Of a stretch of 64,000 bases of DNA, positions 51,023-59,164 are shown one piece after another. Made by a program: the position numbers and the translations under genes. Location of the stretch: positions 248,001-312,000 of the forward strand of contig CAVVZJ010000017.1 of assembly GCA_963752755.1 (NCBI GenBank). The letters are read 5' to 3'. Source of the DNA: CAVVZJ01 sp963752755 (GTDB lineage: Bacteria; Planctomycetota; Planctomycetia; Isosphaerales; Isosphaeraceae). Each line of letters begins with the position of its first letter. Within the stretch, counting starts at the first letter, position 1. The notes under the pieces are model-generated. The model saw only the letters and a list, made by a program, of their open reading frames with translations. It did not search any database and was not told the DNA's origin.

Positions 51023-52519
51023 ATGAGTACGGCCGGCGAGTCGAGTCTCACGACGGCGCAGACGGTAAGGAACCCCGACGAGATTGAGAACCCGAGTCGC
51101 ATTCCCAGCCAGCCGCGACGACGACTCCGGTTCTGGGCTGGAATCTTGCTTCTCGGTTTGATCCTCCTCCTCCTCGCCTCCTGGGGCTACCACGCGGCCT
51201 CGGCCAGTGGACGGCTGGACACAATTCTCGACCGGCTCAACGCGGAGTCGCCGGACTGGCGGTTCTCCCTGATGATGTCCACGTTCCCCGTCCCCCAACG
51301 AGCGACCAATGCGGCCGTCCAGGTGATGACGGTCCGGGCCATGCTGCCGCAGGGGCGTCCCGAACCGAAGCCACAGGAATCCGTCGAGGCGCTCGACTTC
51401 CGCTCACCTCCCGGACATCTCGATCCTGCGCTCGCCGAGGCACTCCGCAACGAACATGACGCGATCCCGGAAGATGTCGTGGGTGAGGCCCGGCGACTCG
51501 CCGAGCTTCCGCAGGGACGGTACGCCGATTCGATGGCCAACGGCCGGCCAGTGGTCAAACCGTCTCACGTCGAGGCCATCCGGTCGGTGGCCGAGCTGCT
51601 CGATGCCGACGTGATCCTGATGATCGAGAAAGGGCGGACGGCGGAGGCGATGAAGTCGGTTCGGGCCTTGCTCAACCTGGGGCGTTCCGTCGGCGACGAG
51701 CCGAGTCTTCCGTCCCAGTCGATCCGGATGGAACTCCGCAGCCATGTCCGCCGCGCTCTCGAGTTTGCACTGGCTCGGTTCGAAACCGATCCGGAGACGC
51801 TGGCCACCCTGCAACGCGAGCTGGCCGACGAGTCGCGTCATCCGACCCTCCGCCTCGCTCTCTTTGCGGAGCGCACCGTTCTTGACGAGTATTTCGTCGC
51901 CCTCGAGGAGAACGACCCCTTGCGTTTGCCTGACGGACTGGGCGATCCGGCCTGGTCGCAAGCGGCCGACTCCTCGCTGGGTCAGCTCAACTGGGCGCTC
52001 AAGATCGGCTGGTGGATGGAGAACCACGCGCGGATGCTGGAGGTCCTTACCCGGGCCATCGCGATCGCCGAAGGACCCCTGGAACGTCAGGACGAGGGCT
52101 ATACCGGCCTCCTCCAATCGCTCCATCGCGATGAGTCGGGAACATTCTCCCACTGGCGCTGGGAACCTTCTCAGCGTCTTATCGCCGCGGTCCTCGCCAC
52201 ACCCCGGGCCTTCCTCCGCAGTCGTGCCGAACTGGTGATAGCCGAGACGGCGCTGGCCTGCGAGCGGTTCCGCCGAGATCGGGGCACCTGGCCCAGCACC
52301 CTGGAATCGCTGGTGCCCGCGTATCTCGATCGATTGCCGATCGATCCGTTCGCCGGTGGGCCGGTCCGGGGCCATCGGGTCGAAGGCGGTTTCGTGGTTT
52401 ATTCCCTCGACCTTGACCGCAAGGACGACGGCGGCCGCCGGCCGTCGAGCCAGGCCGACGTCGGGCACGGCTCCGACCTCGTCTTCGCCCTCGTTGATCC
52501 GGACCGTCGCGGACCTTGA
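51023..52519 (+). CDS. Membrane-anchored protein of unknown function
   Basis: ATG 51023 follows GGGAGGG at about 10 bases. Of 498 residues, 1-35 are polar, ~36-58 form one transmembrane helix (FWAGILLLGLILLLLASWGY), and the remainder is a mostly helical periplasmic domain (DVILMIEKGRTAEAMKSVRA, ARFETDPETLATLQRELADE). The C-terminal part (LACERFRRDRGTWPSTLESL, VPAYLDRLPIDPFAGG) resembles the end of many planctomycete proteins that carry a pseudopilin-like GspG tail. The function is unknown. It is convergent with the STAS-FHA-STAS gene and separated from it by a strong hairpin. Confidence 0.75.
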   Translation: MSTAGESSLTTAQTVRNPDEIENPSRIPSQPRRRLRFWAGILLLGLILLLLASWGYHAASASGRLDTILDRLNAESPDWRFSLMMSTFPVPQRATNAAVQVMTVRAMLPQGRPEPKPQESVEALDFRSPPGHLDPALAEALRNEHDAIPEDVVGEARRLAELPQGRYADSMANGRPVVKPSHVEAIRSVAELLDADVILMIEKGRTAEAMKSVRALLNLGRSVGDEPSLPSQSIRMELRSHVRRALEFALARFETDPETLATLQRELADESRHPTLRLALFAERTVLDEYFVALEENDPLRLPDGLGDPAWSQAADSSLGQLNWALKIGWWMENHARMLEVLTRAIAIAEGPLERQDEGYTGLLQSLHRDESGTFSHWRWEPSQRLIAAVLATPRAFLRSRAELVIAETALACERFRRDRGTWPSTLESLVPAYLDRLPIDPFAGGPVRGHRVEGGFVVYSLDLDRKDDGGRRPSSQADVGHGSDLVFALVDPDRRGP

Positions 52520-52597
52520 GCGGGCACGGAGGCCTCTTTGGGAAGGGAATGCCTCTCATCCACGAACCCGTGGATGCGGTCCGGTTTGGCCTGGTGA

Positions 52598-52647
52598 GAC
52601 AGCCGCCCCCGGCTGACATCCGGTTGGGCCAGCCGGGGTCGGCTGTC
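52598..52647. terminator. Bidirectional hairpin between convergent genes
   Basis: GACAGCCGCCCCCGGCTG (52598-52615) and CAGCCGGGGTCGGCTGTC (52630-52647) pair at 17 of 18 positions with a 14-base loop. It sits between the stop codons at 52519 (plus) and 52694 (minus) and probably ends both transcripts. It lacks a T tract. Confidence 0.6.
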
Positions 52648-52693
52648 CCCCCGGAGTCGGGCTCGAATCCGACAGCATCCGCGGGTACGGGGC

Positions 52694-54232
52694 TCAGGCC
52701 CAGACATTCAAGACGGCCTCATCGAGTGAGGAGAAGACCGGCACGAGCATCGGAAGCCGAAGTTGATCAAGCAGGGCATGGACCGGCGCCGTCGGCTGGC
52801 AAAGCCGGAGTGAGCCGCCTTCACGGTCCAGGCGGAGGAATGTCGCCATCAGGAGCCCAACCGCCCGGCTGGAGAGCGCCGCGACGTATTCGAGATTGAT
52901 GACAACTTGCCGGGCGGTCGGCCCTGGCAGGGCGGCGGAGAGACCGGAGCGAAGGACCTCCAGCGAGGGATCGGTCTCCAGATAGGTCAGTCGGGGCGTC
53001 AGGACGAGGACGCCCTCGATGACATCCACCTTGAGCCCGGAGGTCGTGTCCTGATCCGTGGCCGACCTCTCGGATTTCACATCGCCCTCGGCGGTGAGGG
53101 CGTCGGTCGGGTCGTCCGTTTCCTCGTCGCGGAGCCAGGAGGCGACCACGTCGTCGGGCAAGTTGCGCGGCGCGGGGTTGTCGCCGAGGAGGACGGCAAA
53201 GCGGAGCGGTCCGACGCGGATCTCGTCACCCTCGGATAGCAACTGGCCGCCATCACGGAGCAGAGTGCCGTTGAGGAACGAGCCGTTGGTGGAGGCCAGG
53301 TCGCGGATCTGCCATCCACCCTCAACCTGCTCGATCGCAGCGTGGCGGCGGCTGATCGCCGGCCAATCGGCATGCAGCTGGCACGACCGATCACGGCCGA
53401 TCACGAACGGGCTCGACCCGACCGCGACCGAACGGCCCCGCGACCTCGGCGTGAGTGCCACCAGGCGGAGCCGCGGCGTTTCCGTCGCGTCGTCGGTCGT
53501 AACGAGCGGGGCCTCGGACGTCGCGTCGCCGTCCTCCTCGCTCGCTGCGACCCGCCGGGAGAGGGCCGCCAGCAGGGAAATCGGCAGGGGTCGCAAGCCC
53601 GGACGGGGAGGCCAGGGCGCGTCGAGGGCGGCACGTTCGTCGGGGAAAATGGCGATGGGACCGGCCAGTCCGGTGAGCGCGAACAGCTCGGACAGGTCCG
53701 CTAGCAGGCCGCAGAGTCGGAGCTGACCGCCCTCGACCGCGGCACAGCGGCGATGGGCCACAGCCACGGCACCTACGATCTGACTCGACATCCGCTCGAC
53801 TCCGGCGAAGTTCAGGACCAGGCGGTGATGCCCCGCCCGGACCAGAGCCGTCAGCTCCTCGGCGACGGTCCGCAGATCGTCCTCGCGGAGCAATCGAGAG
53901 TCGGGGAAGCGGACCAGGGTGATTCCGCGGCTCTTGGAGACCCGCAGCTTCGCCCAGCCCGTCCCCGACCCCCGAGACGGGCCCCGAGCGGGGGTCCGCA
54001 ACGACCCGGGGTCCGTTTTTCGGTGAACCGGCCCGGTCGTGAGCAGGCTTTCCAGAGTGCTCCGGGGATCGTTCGGCCGGTCCTTGTCGTCCAGGTGGCT
54101 GACGAGCCAGTCCTCGAGTCGCCGCTCGGCGTCGGTGAGGGCGGGGTCGGACTCGATCTCGGAGACGCAGGAGGACCGAGCCGGCCCGTCGGCCGAATCA
54201 ATCGGCCGCGCGAGGGGGATGCGCGACGACAT
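52694..54232 (-). CDS. STAS-FHA-STAS regulatory protein
   Basis: The 512-residue protein from ATG 54232 has an unstructured N-terminus, a first STAS domain (~100-205; VRFPDSRLLREDDLRTVAEE, LVLNFAGVERMSSQIVGAVA), an FHA domain (~275-350; SPFVIGRDRSCQLHADWPAI, SRRHAAIEQVEGGW, DLASTNGSFLNG) and a second STAS domain (~400-510; VVINLEYVAALSSRAVGLLM). STAS domains act as anti-sigma-factor antagonists switched by phosphorylation of a Ser or Thr; both have Ser at the expected loop. FHA domains bind phosphothreonine. Together they suggest a scaffold in a Ser/Thr kinase-phosphatase pathway. No kinase is adjacent. I have not seen this order described. Confidence 0.9.
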   Translation of the reverse strand: MSSRIPLARPIDSADGPARSSCVSEIESDPALTDAERRLEDWLVSHLDDKDRPNDPRSTLESLLTTGPVHRKTDPGSLRTPARGPSRGSGTGWAKLRVSKSRGITLVRFPDSRLLREDDLRTVAEELTALVRAGHHRLVLNFAGVERMSSQIVGAVAVAHRRCAAVEGGQLRLCGLLADLSELFALTGLAGPIAIFPDERAALDAPWPPRPGLRPLPISLLAALSRRVAASEEDGDATSEAPLVTTDDATETPRLRLVALTPRSRGRSVAVGSSPFVIGRDRSCQLHADWPAISRRHAAIEQVEGGWQIRDLASTNGSFLNGTLLRDGGQLLSEGDEIRVGPLRFAVLLGDNPAPRNLPDDVVASWLRDEETDDPTDALTAEGDVKSERSATDQDTTSGLKVDVIEGVLVLTPRLTYLETDPSLEVLRSGLSAALPGPTARQVVINLEYVAALSSRAVGLLMATFLRLDREGGSLRLCQPTAPVHALLDQLRLPMLVPVFSSLDEAVLNVWA

Positions 54233-54519
54233 AGCTTGCTCCCTGCCCTTCCCTCGAGGAAGGGGGAAACTCCGGCGCTCTGGCCGCTTGAACAGCCGGC
54301 GCCGCGTGTTAAGGCCTGGTTCTTCTCAGCCCGATGCAGAGGCCCTTAATCCCTTTAGGCGAGAATCCGCGCTCGGCTGGCCGAAAAAAAATCGCCAGGC
54401 TGGATCGTGGCCGTCGGCCCTCCCGCGAGACCCGGAGCGATCGGGACGGAACCTTCATCCCGGATCGCAATTCATCGCTCTTCATCCGCGACACTTGCGC
54501 ATGGAGTCGCTTCGAAAGG

Positions 54520-55833
54520 TCAGGCCGCCTCGTCGCCGGACGACTGGACGATGCCGCCGAGCGAGTAGCGAACCTCGCCCGCGACGATGACCGTGTGGGC
54601 GCGACCACGGACATCCCAGGAGCCGAAGGGGGTGTTGCGGCTCTTGCTGCGAAACTGCTGGGGGTCGATCGACCAGCGGGCCTCGGGGTCGATCAGGGTG
54701 ACATCGGCGTCGGAGCCGGGTTTCAGGGTGCCTTTTGTCAGGCCGAGCAGATGGGCCGGGGCGACGGTCAGCTTGTGGATGACCTGAGGCCAGGTGAGGT
54801 GGCCGGGCTCGACCAGGCATTTGACGGTGATTGGGATCAAGGTCTCCAGGCCGACGATGCCGAACGGGGCGAGGTCGATCTCCCGCATCTTCTTTTCGGG
54901 GGCGTGGGGGGCGTGGTCGGTGGCGATCGTGTCGATTGTGCCGTCGATCAGGCCCTCGATCACGGCCTCGACGTCGGTCCAGGTCCGCAAGGGGGGGTTC
55001 ATCTTGAAGTTCGAGTCGAACGTGCGGAGGCATTCGTCCGTGAGCGCGAAGTGGTGCGGGCACGCCTCGGCGGTGACGCGGACCCCCCGGCGCTTGCCTT
55101 CGCGGACCAGCTCGACGGATCGGGCCGTGGAGATGTGCTGGATGTGCAGACGCCCCCCGGTCGTTTCCGCGAGGCGAATGTCGCGGGCGACCATGATGTC
55201 TTCGCCCGAAGCGGGCATCCCCTTGAGGCCGAGTCGCAAGGATTCGAAACCCTCGTTCATCACGCCGCCGGCCGTCAGCTCGGGGACCTGGCAATGCTGC
55301 ATCACGACGCGGTCGAACATCTTCGCATATTGCAACGCCTGGCGCATCAAGGCCGGGTTGGCGACCGGGGCACCGTCGTCGGTGAAGGCCACGGCGCCGC
55401 CATCGACGAGCTGGCCGAGTTCGGCGAGTTCCTCGCCCTTGCGCCCCTTGCTCACGCAGCCGACGGGATAGACGTTGGCCTTGCGCGCCCGCTTGGCCTG
55501 GAGCACGATGAACTCAGCGGCATCGCGAGTGTCGAGCGGCGGCAGCGTGTTGGGCATGCAGGCGACGGTGGTGACACCACCGGCCAGCGCGGCGGCGGCG
55601 CCGGTGTCAATCGTCTCGTCCTCCTCGTTGCCCGGCTCGCGGAGGTGGACGTGGACGTCGATCAGGCCGGGGCAGACGATCAGGCCCCTAGCGTCGATGA
55701 CGACCTCGGGCTCGATCAGGCCCTCTTCCCCGACGGCCATCACCCGTCCGCGGCTCAGCCAGACGTCGGTGATTCGGTCGAGGTCCTGGCTCGGGTCGAT
55801 GACGCGGCCGCCGGTGATCTGGATGGTGCGCAT
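54520..55833 (-). CDS. pyrC: Dihydroorotase (class I)
   Basis: ATG 55833 gives 437 residues. The amidohydrolase fold is evident: zinc-binding GLIDVHVHLREPGNEEDETI, VACMPNTLPPLDT, the later histidines in MQHCQVPEL and HIQHISTARS, and the catalytic Asp in TIATDHAPHAPEKK. It converts carbamoyl aspartate to dihydroorotate in pyrimidine synthesis. It is 46 bases downstream of pyrB on the same strand, and the operon order is pyrR-pyrB-pyrC. Confidence 0.95.
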   Translation of the reverse strand: MRTIQITGGRVIDPSQDLDRITDVWLSRGRVMAVGEEGLIEPEVVIDARGLIVCPGLIDVHVHLREPGNEEDETIDTGAAAALAGGVTTVACMPNTLPPLDTRDAAEFIVLQAKRARKANVYPVGCVSKGRKGEELAELGQLVDGGAVAFTDDGAPVANPALMRQALQYAKMFDRVVMQHCQVPELTAGGVMNEGFESLRLGLKGMPASGEDIMVARDIRLAETTGGRLHIQHISTARSVELVREGKRRGVRVTAEACPHHFALTDECLRTFDSNFKMNPPLRTWTDVEAVIEGLIDGTIDTIATDHAPHAPEKKMREIDLAPFGIVGLETLIPITVKCLVEPGHLTWPQVIHKLTVAPAHLLGLTKGTLKPGSDADVTLIDPEARWSIDPQQFRSKSRNTPFGSWDVRGRAHTVIVAGEVRYSLGGIVQSSGDEAA

Positions 55834-55879
55834 GGGGGTTGGGATCGCCCTTGAGGGACGGGGATGGACCCGCCGCCGG

Positions 55880-56869
55880 TCATGCCTTGCTGTTGACGAG
55901 GTAAAGCACCGCCATCCGGACAGCCAGGCCGTTGGTCACCTGGTCGAGGATGGCCGAATGGGGGCCGTCAGCGACCTCAGGAGTGAGCTCGACGCCGCGG
56001 TTGATCGGGCCGGGGGCGAGAAGGAGGAGTTCCGGGCGGGCGAGGCGGAGGCGGTCCTGGGTCATGCCGTAAAGGCGGAAATACTCGGAGACGGAGGGGA
56101 AGACCGAGCGCTGATCGCGCTCGAACTGGATGCGGAGGACGTTCACCACGTCGAGACGGGGCAGGACGTCGTCAAGCTTGTAGGCCAGCTCGCAGCCGAG
56201 CTGCTCGAAGCGGGAGGGAACGAGCGTGGGCGGGCCGCAGAGGATCACGCGGGCGCCGAGCCGGGTGAGGCCCCAGATGTTGGAGCGGGCGACGCGGCTG
56301 TGGAGGATGTCGCCGACAAGGCCAACTGTCAGGCCCTCGAGGCGGCCGAGACGGCGGCGGATCGTCAGGAGGTCGAGCAAGGCCTGCGTGGGGTGCTCGT
56401 GGGGGCCGTCGCCGGCATTGATCACCGAGCAGCCGACGTGCTGGGAGAGCAGGTGGGGAGCGCCGGGAGTCGGGTGACGGACGACCAGGATATCGGCGCC
56501 CATCGCCTCGATGTTGCGGGCCGTGTCGATGAAGGACTCGCCCTTGGTGAGGCTGGACGTGCTGGCGGTGAAGTCCTGCACATCGGCCGAGAGGCGCTTG
56601 GCAGCGAGACTGAAGCTGGTTCGGGTCCGGGTGGAGTTCTCGAAGAAGAGGTTGAAGACGACACGGCCGAGAAGGGCGGGGACCTTCTTGCGGTCGCGCT
56701 GGGAGACCTCGGCGAAGCTATCCGCGGTGTCGAGGATCGCGAGGATCTCGTCTCGGGAAAGCTCCTCGAGGCCGAGCAGGTGCTTTCGGTTCCAGGCCTG
56801 CTGGGCGTGGGCGGAGGCTGCCGAGGGAGCGGGGGCGGGCGGGTTGGCGGCCGTGGGGCTGCGGGTCAT
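55880..56869 (-). CDS. pyrB: Aspartate carbamoyltransferase catalytic subunit
   Basis: ATG 56869 gives 329 residues with the carbamoyl-phosphate-binding FFENSTRTRTSFSLAAKRLS, the HPTQALLDLLTI motif and LAPGPINRGVELTPEVADGP. It makes N-carbamoyl-L-aspartate, the first step specific to pyrimidines. The first ~25 residues (AANPPAPAPSAASAH) are a low-complexity extension; a later start may be used. No regulatory pyrI gene is present, as expected when PyrB works with PyrC. It lies 102 bases after pyrR. Confidence 0.95.
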   Translation of the reverse strand: MTRSPTAANPPAPAPSAASAHAQQAWNRKHLLGLEELSRDEILAILDTADSFAEVSQRDRKKVPALLGRVVFNLFFENSTRTRTSFSLAAKRLSADVQDFTASTSSLTKGESFIDTARNIEAMGADILVVRHPTPGAPHLLSQHVGCSVINAGDGPHEHPTQALLDLLTIRRRLGRLEGLTVGLVGDILHSRVARSNIWGLTRLGARVILCGPPTLVPSRFEQLGCELAYKLDDVLPRLDVVNVLRIQFERDQRSVFPSVSEYFRLYGMTQDRLRLARPELLLLAPGPINRGVELTPEVADGPHSAILDQVTNGLAVRMAVLYLVNSKA

Positions 56870-56971
56870 GGGCGTTCGGCTCCCCTCCGATGGTCGGAGG
56901 CGCGTGACGATCCCTCAGGGCGGGGTTGGGGCAGGCCAGGCGGGTCAGGACGGCTGGAACGATCGGACGGA

Positions 56972-57520
56972 TCACGCCGACGGCGGGCCGACCCGGACGA
57001 CCTCGTCGGTCGGATCAATCGGACTGAGGCGGACCTCGACCCGCTCATCGGCCCCGGCCTCGCAGCGGAGGCCGACGTAATCGGCGCGGATCGGAAACTC
57101 CCGCCCGCCACGGTCGGCGACGACGGCCAGTCGGACGCACGCCGGCCGGCCCAGGTCACAGACGGCATTCAGGGCGGCCCGGACCGTCCGGCCGGTGAAG
57201 AGCACATCGTCCACCAGGACGACCTCGGTCCCCTCGACGACGAACGGGATCTCCGTGCCGCGGAGCACCGGCCAGCGATCGCCGCGACCGAGGTCGTCGC
57301 GATAGAGGGTGATCTCGACAGCACCGACGGGCACCTCGACGCCGAGCTTCTTCTGGAGCTGAGCAGCCAGCCGCTCGGCGATCGGGACGCCGCGCGTCCG
57401 AACACCGACCAGCGCCAGGGGAGCCTCGGGGCGACGGCCAGAGGCGATCCGGCCGGCCAAGTCGGCGAGCAGGTGCTCCAGGCCGGTCGCGTCGCAGAGC
57501 TTCGTCCCGTCTCGTCCCAT
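56972..57520 (-). CDS. pyrR: Bifunctional pyr operon regulator / uracil phosphoribosyltransferase
   Basis: I use ATG 57520 (MGRDGTKLCDATGLEHLLAD). The 182-residue protein has the PyrR family features LVGVRTRGVPIAERLAAQLQ, EITLYRDDLGRGDRWPVLRG and the PRPP-binding VVLVDDVLFTGRTVRAALNA. In Bacillus, PyrR binds pyr mRNA and causes attenuation when UMP is high. I did not find an unambiguous anti-terminator/terminator pair before pyrB here, so the mode of control is open. Confidence 0.93.
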   Translation of the reverse strand: MGRDGTKLCDATGLEHLLADLAGRIASGRRPEAPLALVGVRTRGVPIAERLAAQLQKKLGVEVPVGAVEITLYRDDLGRGDRWPVLRGTEIPFVVEGTEVVLVDDVLFTGRTVRAALNAVCDLGRPACVRLAVVADRGGREFPIRADYVGLRCEAGADERVEVRLSPIDPTDEVVRVGPPSA

Positions 57521-57769
57521 CGCGGTTCCCCGACCCCGCCTGGCTGGACGCCTCGTCCCGAAAAACCGCCGCGGGCGGCCCGGATCGTAGCAGGAAGGAG
57601 GGCCACGACGCAAGGCGAGCCGGGATCGTCGCTCGCGGCCAGTCCGGATGCGACCGGCGGCCCGGCGAGGATGTGGTATGTTTAAGCCGAGCAATCGGCC
57701 CCGGATGGCCCGCGGAGTCCCCGCGCGGACCCTGGGTCTCCTCCCGACGGATCGAATCGGAGATCAGAC

Positions 57770-59041
57770 ATGGGCGCGAAACGGCATCGGCCGAGCATCG
57801 AAGGACTGGAGACGCGGCAACTTCTCTCCACCTTGATCGTCGAGCAGGAACCGAACGACCGGCCCGTCCAGGCCAACGTGGTGGCATTCGACCCGGCCGA
57901 CGGTAACGCGCAGATTCAGGGCCAGTTCTCCTGCCGTTGCAATGTGGATGACTTCGCCTTCGTGCCGGAAACACCGGGCCATGTAGAACTTGCGGCGCTC
58001 GCTGGTACGGCCGGATTGCGCGTGGGACTGGTGGCGCGTGATGCGACCGGACGGGTCCTCTTCCGGACGGGCGGTGCGGACGGAGTCGAGTCGGCCGGGG
58101 GAAGCTTCGTCGTGCACCAAGGCGACCGGGTCCTCATCCAGGTGTCCTCGCGGGGGCTGGGACTGGGCAATTACACCATCGATCTGCACCTGACGCCGAT
58201 CGTTCGACCCGGGCAAGGCGGCGGGCCGGTCGGGCCGGAGCCGCCGAACGTCTTCAACGAGATCGAGCCGAACGACACCTACCAGCAGGCAAATCGGATT
58301 GCCCTTGGGACTGATGGGCAAGCTCAGGTGCTCGGGGCTGTCAATCGGCTCAATGACCGGGATTATTACCAGTTCACAGCCGAGCAATCCGGCAAGTTGC
58401 AGCTCCAGTTGACTCCGAACGGCTGCCGCCCGGCTGTCGCGGTGCGGGATGCCGAGGGACACTTGCTCTTCCATAGCCGGCCCCTCGGCGACACGGTGGC
58501 GGGGAGCTTTCCCGTACAGCTCGGTGAGACTTACGACATCGAGGTGACGACCCGCGGCCGGGGCATCGGGTCGTATGCGATTGACCTGGCGGAGACGCCC
58601 TTTAACCGGACTCCGCCGACGGGCGCCACGGCGACCGGTCTCGTGCAGGAAGCTGAACCCAACGACACGATTGCCCAGGCCAACCCCATTCTCTTGCCCA
58701 CAACGGGCATTGCCACGATCAGCGGCATCTCGCAGCTTGGTGACCCGGACGTTTACGCTTTCACCCCCCAGACGGGCGGAGTTCTGAGCCTGGCGCCGCT
58801 CGACACGAATACGGCGGTCACGCTGAATGTCGTGAGTCCGACTGCGACCGTGCCGACGGGTGCCCTGACGCCGACGCCCTCGGTCCCGACCGTGTTCCCG
58901 GTGGCTGCCGGAGCGACCTATTTCCTGACACTCGAAGGTGTCAATTCCGGTTTGCCGGTGAATTATCTGGTGCGGATGACGCTGGAGCGAGCGATCACAC
59001 CGACGACGGGGCCGTCGAGTCTGATCGCTCGAGGGGGGTAA
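57770..59041 (+). CDS. Secreted protein with three PPC-type repeats
   Basis: ATG 57770 starts a 423-residue protein with the N-terminal phrase RPSIEGLETRQLLSTLIVEQ, which fits the LExRxLLS export/processing motif typical of large planctomycete surface proteins. Three bacterial pre-peptidase C-terminal-like (PPC) domains follow, each beginning with a Glu-Pro-Asn-Asp segment: EQEPNDRPVQANVV, NEIEPNDTYQQANRI and EAEPNDTIAQANPI, with DDFAFVPETPGHVEL, DRDYYQFTAEQSGKLQL and DPDVYAFTPQTGG. No protease domain is attached, so it may be a structural or adhesive surface protein. It is divergent from pyrR. Confidence 0.85.
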   Translation: MGAKRHRPSIEGLETRQLLSTLIVEQEPNDRPVQANVVAFDPADGNAQIQGQFSCRCNVDDFAFVPETPGHVELAALAGTAGLRVGLVARDATGRVLFRTGGADGVESAGGSFVVHQGDRVLIQVSSRGLGLGNYTIDLHLTPIVRPGQGGGPVGPEPPNVFNEIEPNDTYQQANRIALGTDGQAQVLGAVNRLNDRDYYQFTAEQSGKLQLQLTPNGCRPAVAVRDAEGHLLFHSRPLGDTVAGSFPVQLGETYDIEVTTRGRGIGSYAIDLAETPFNRTPPTGATATGLVQEAEPNDTIAQANPILLPTTGIATISGISQLGDPDVYAFTPQTGGVLSLAPLDTNTAVTLNVVSPTATVPTGALTPTPSVPTVFPVAAGATYFLTLEGVNSGLPVNYLVRMTLERAITPTTGPSSLIARGG

Positions 59042-59164
59042 TCAGCCAGGAAGGCCCAATCGCCGGTCGGGCCAGGGGCGAGCGACGGGCGGGCGGGCCT
59101 CCGTCTATAATGAGGAAGACCACTCGACACCGCACGATCCCCAAGGCCGGAGAATCCGAGGCGC

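Noticed and set aside
56870..56971. PyrR-dependent attenuator between pyrR and pyrB
   Set aside because: I could not identify a convincing PyrR-binding loop or an intrinsic terminator in these 102 bases.
55475..57685. Long open frame (736 codons) antisense to pyrC, pyrB and pyrR
   Set aside because: It runs across three well-recognised genes on the other strand and has the composition of a GC-driven shadow frame.
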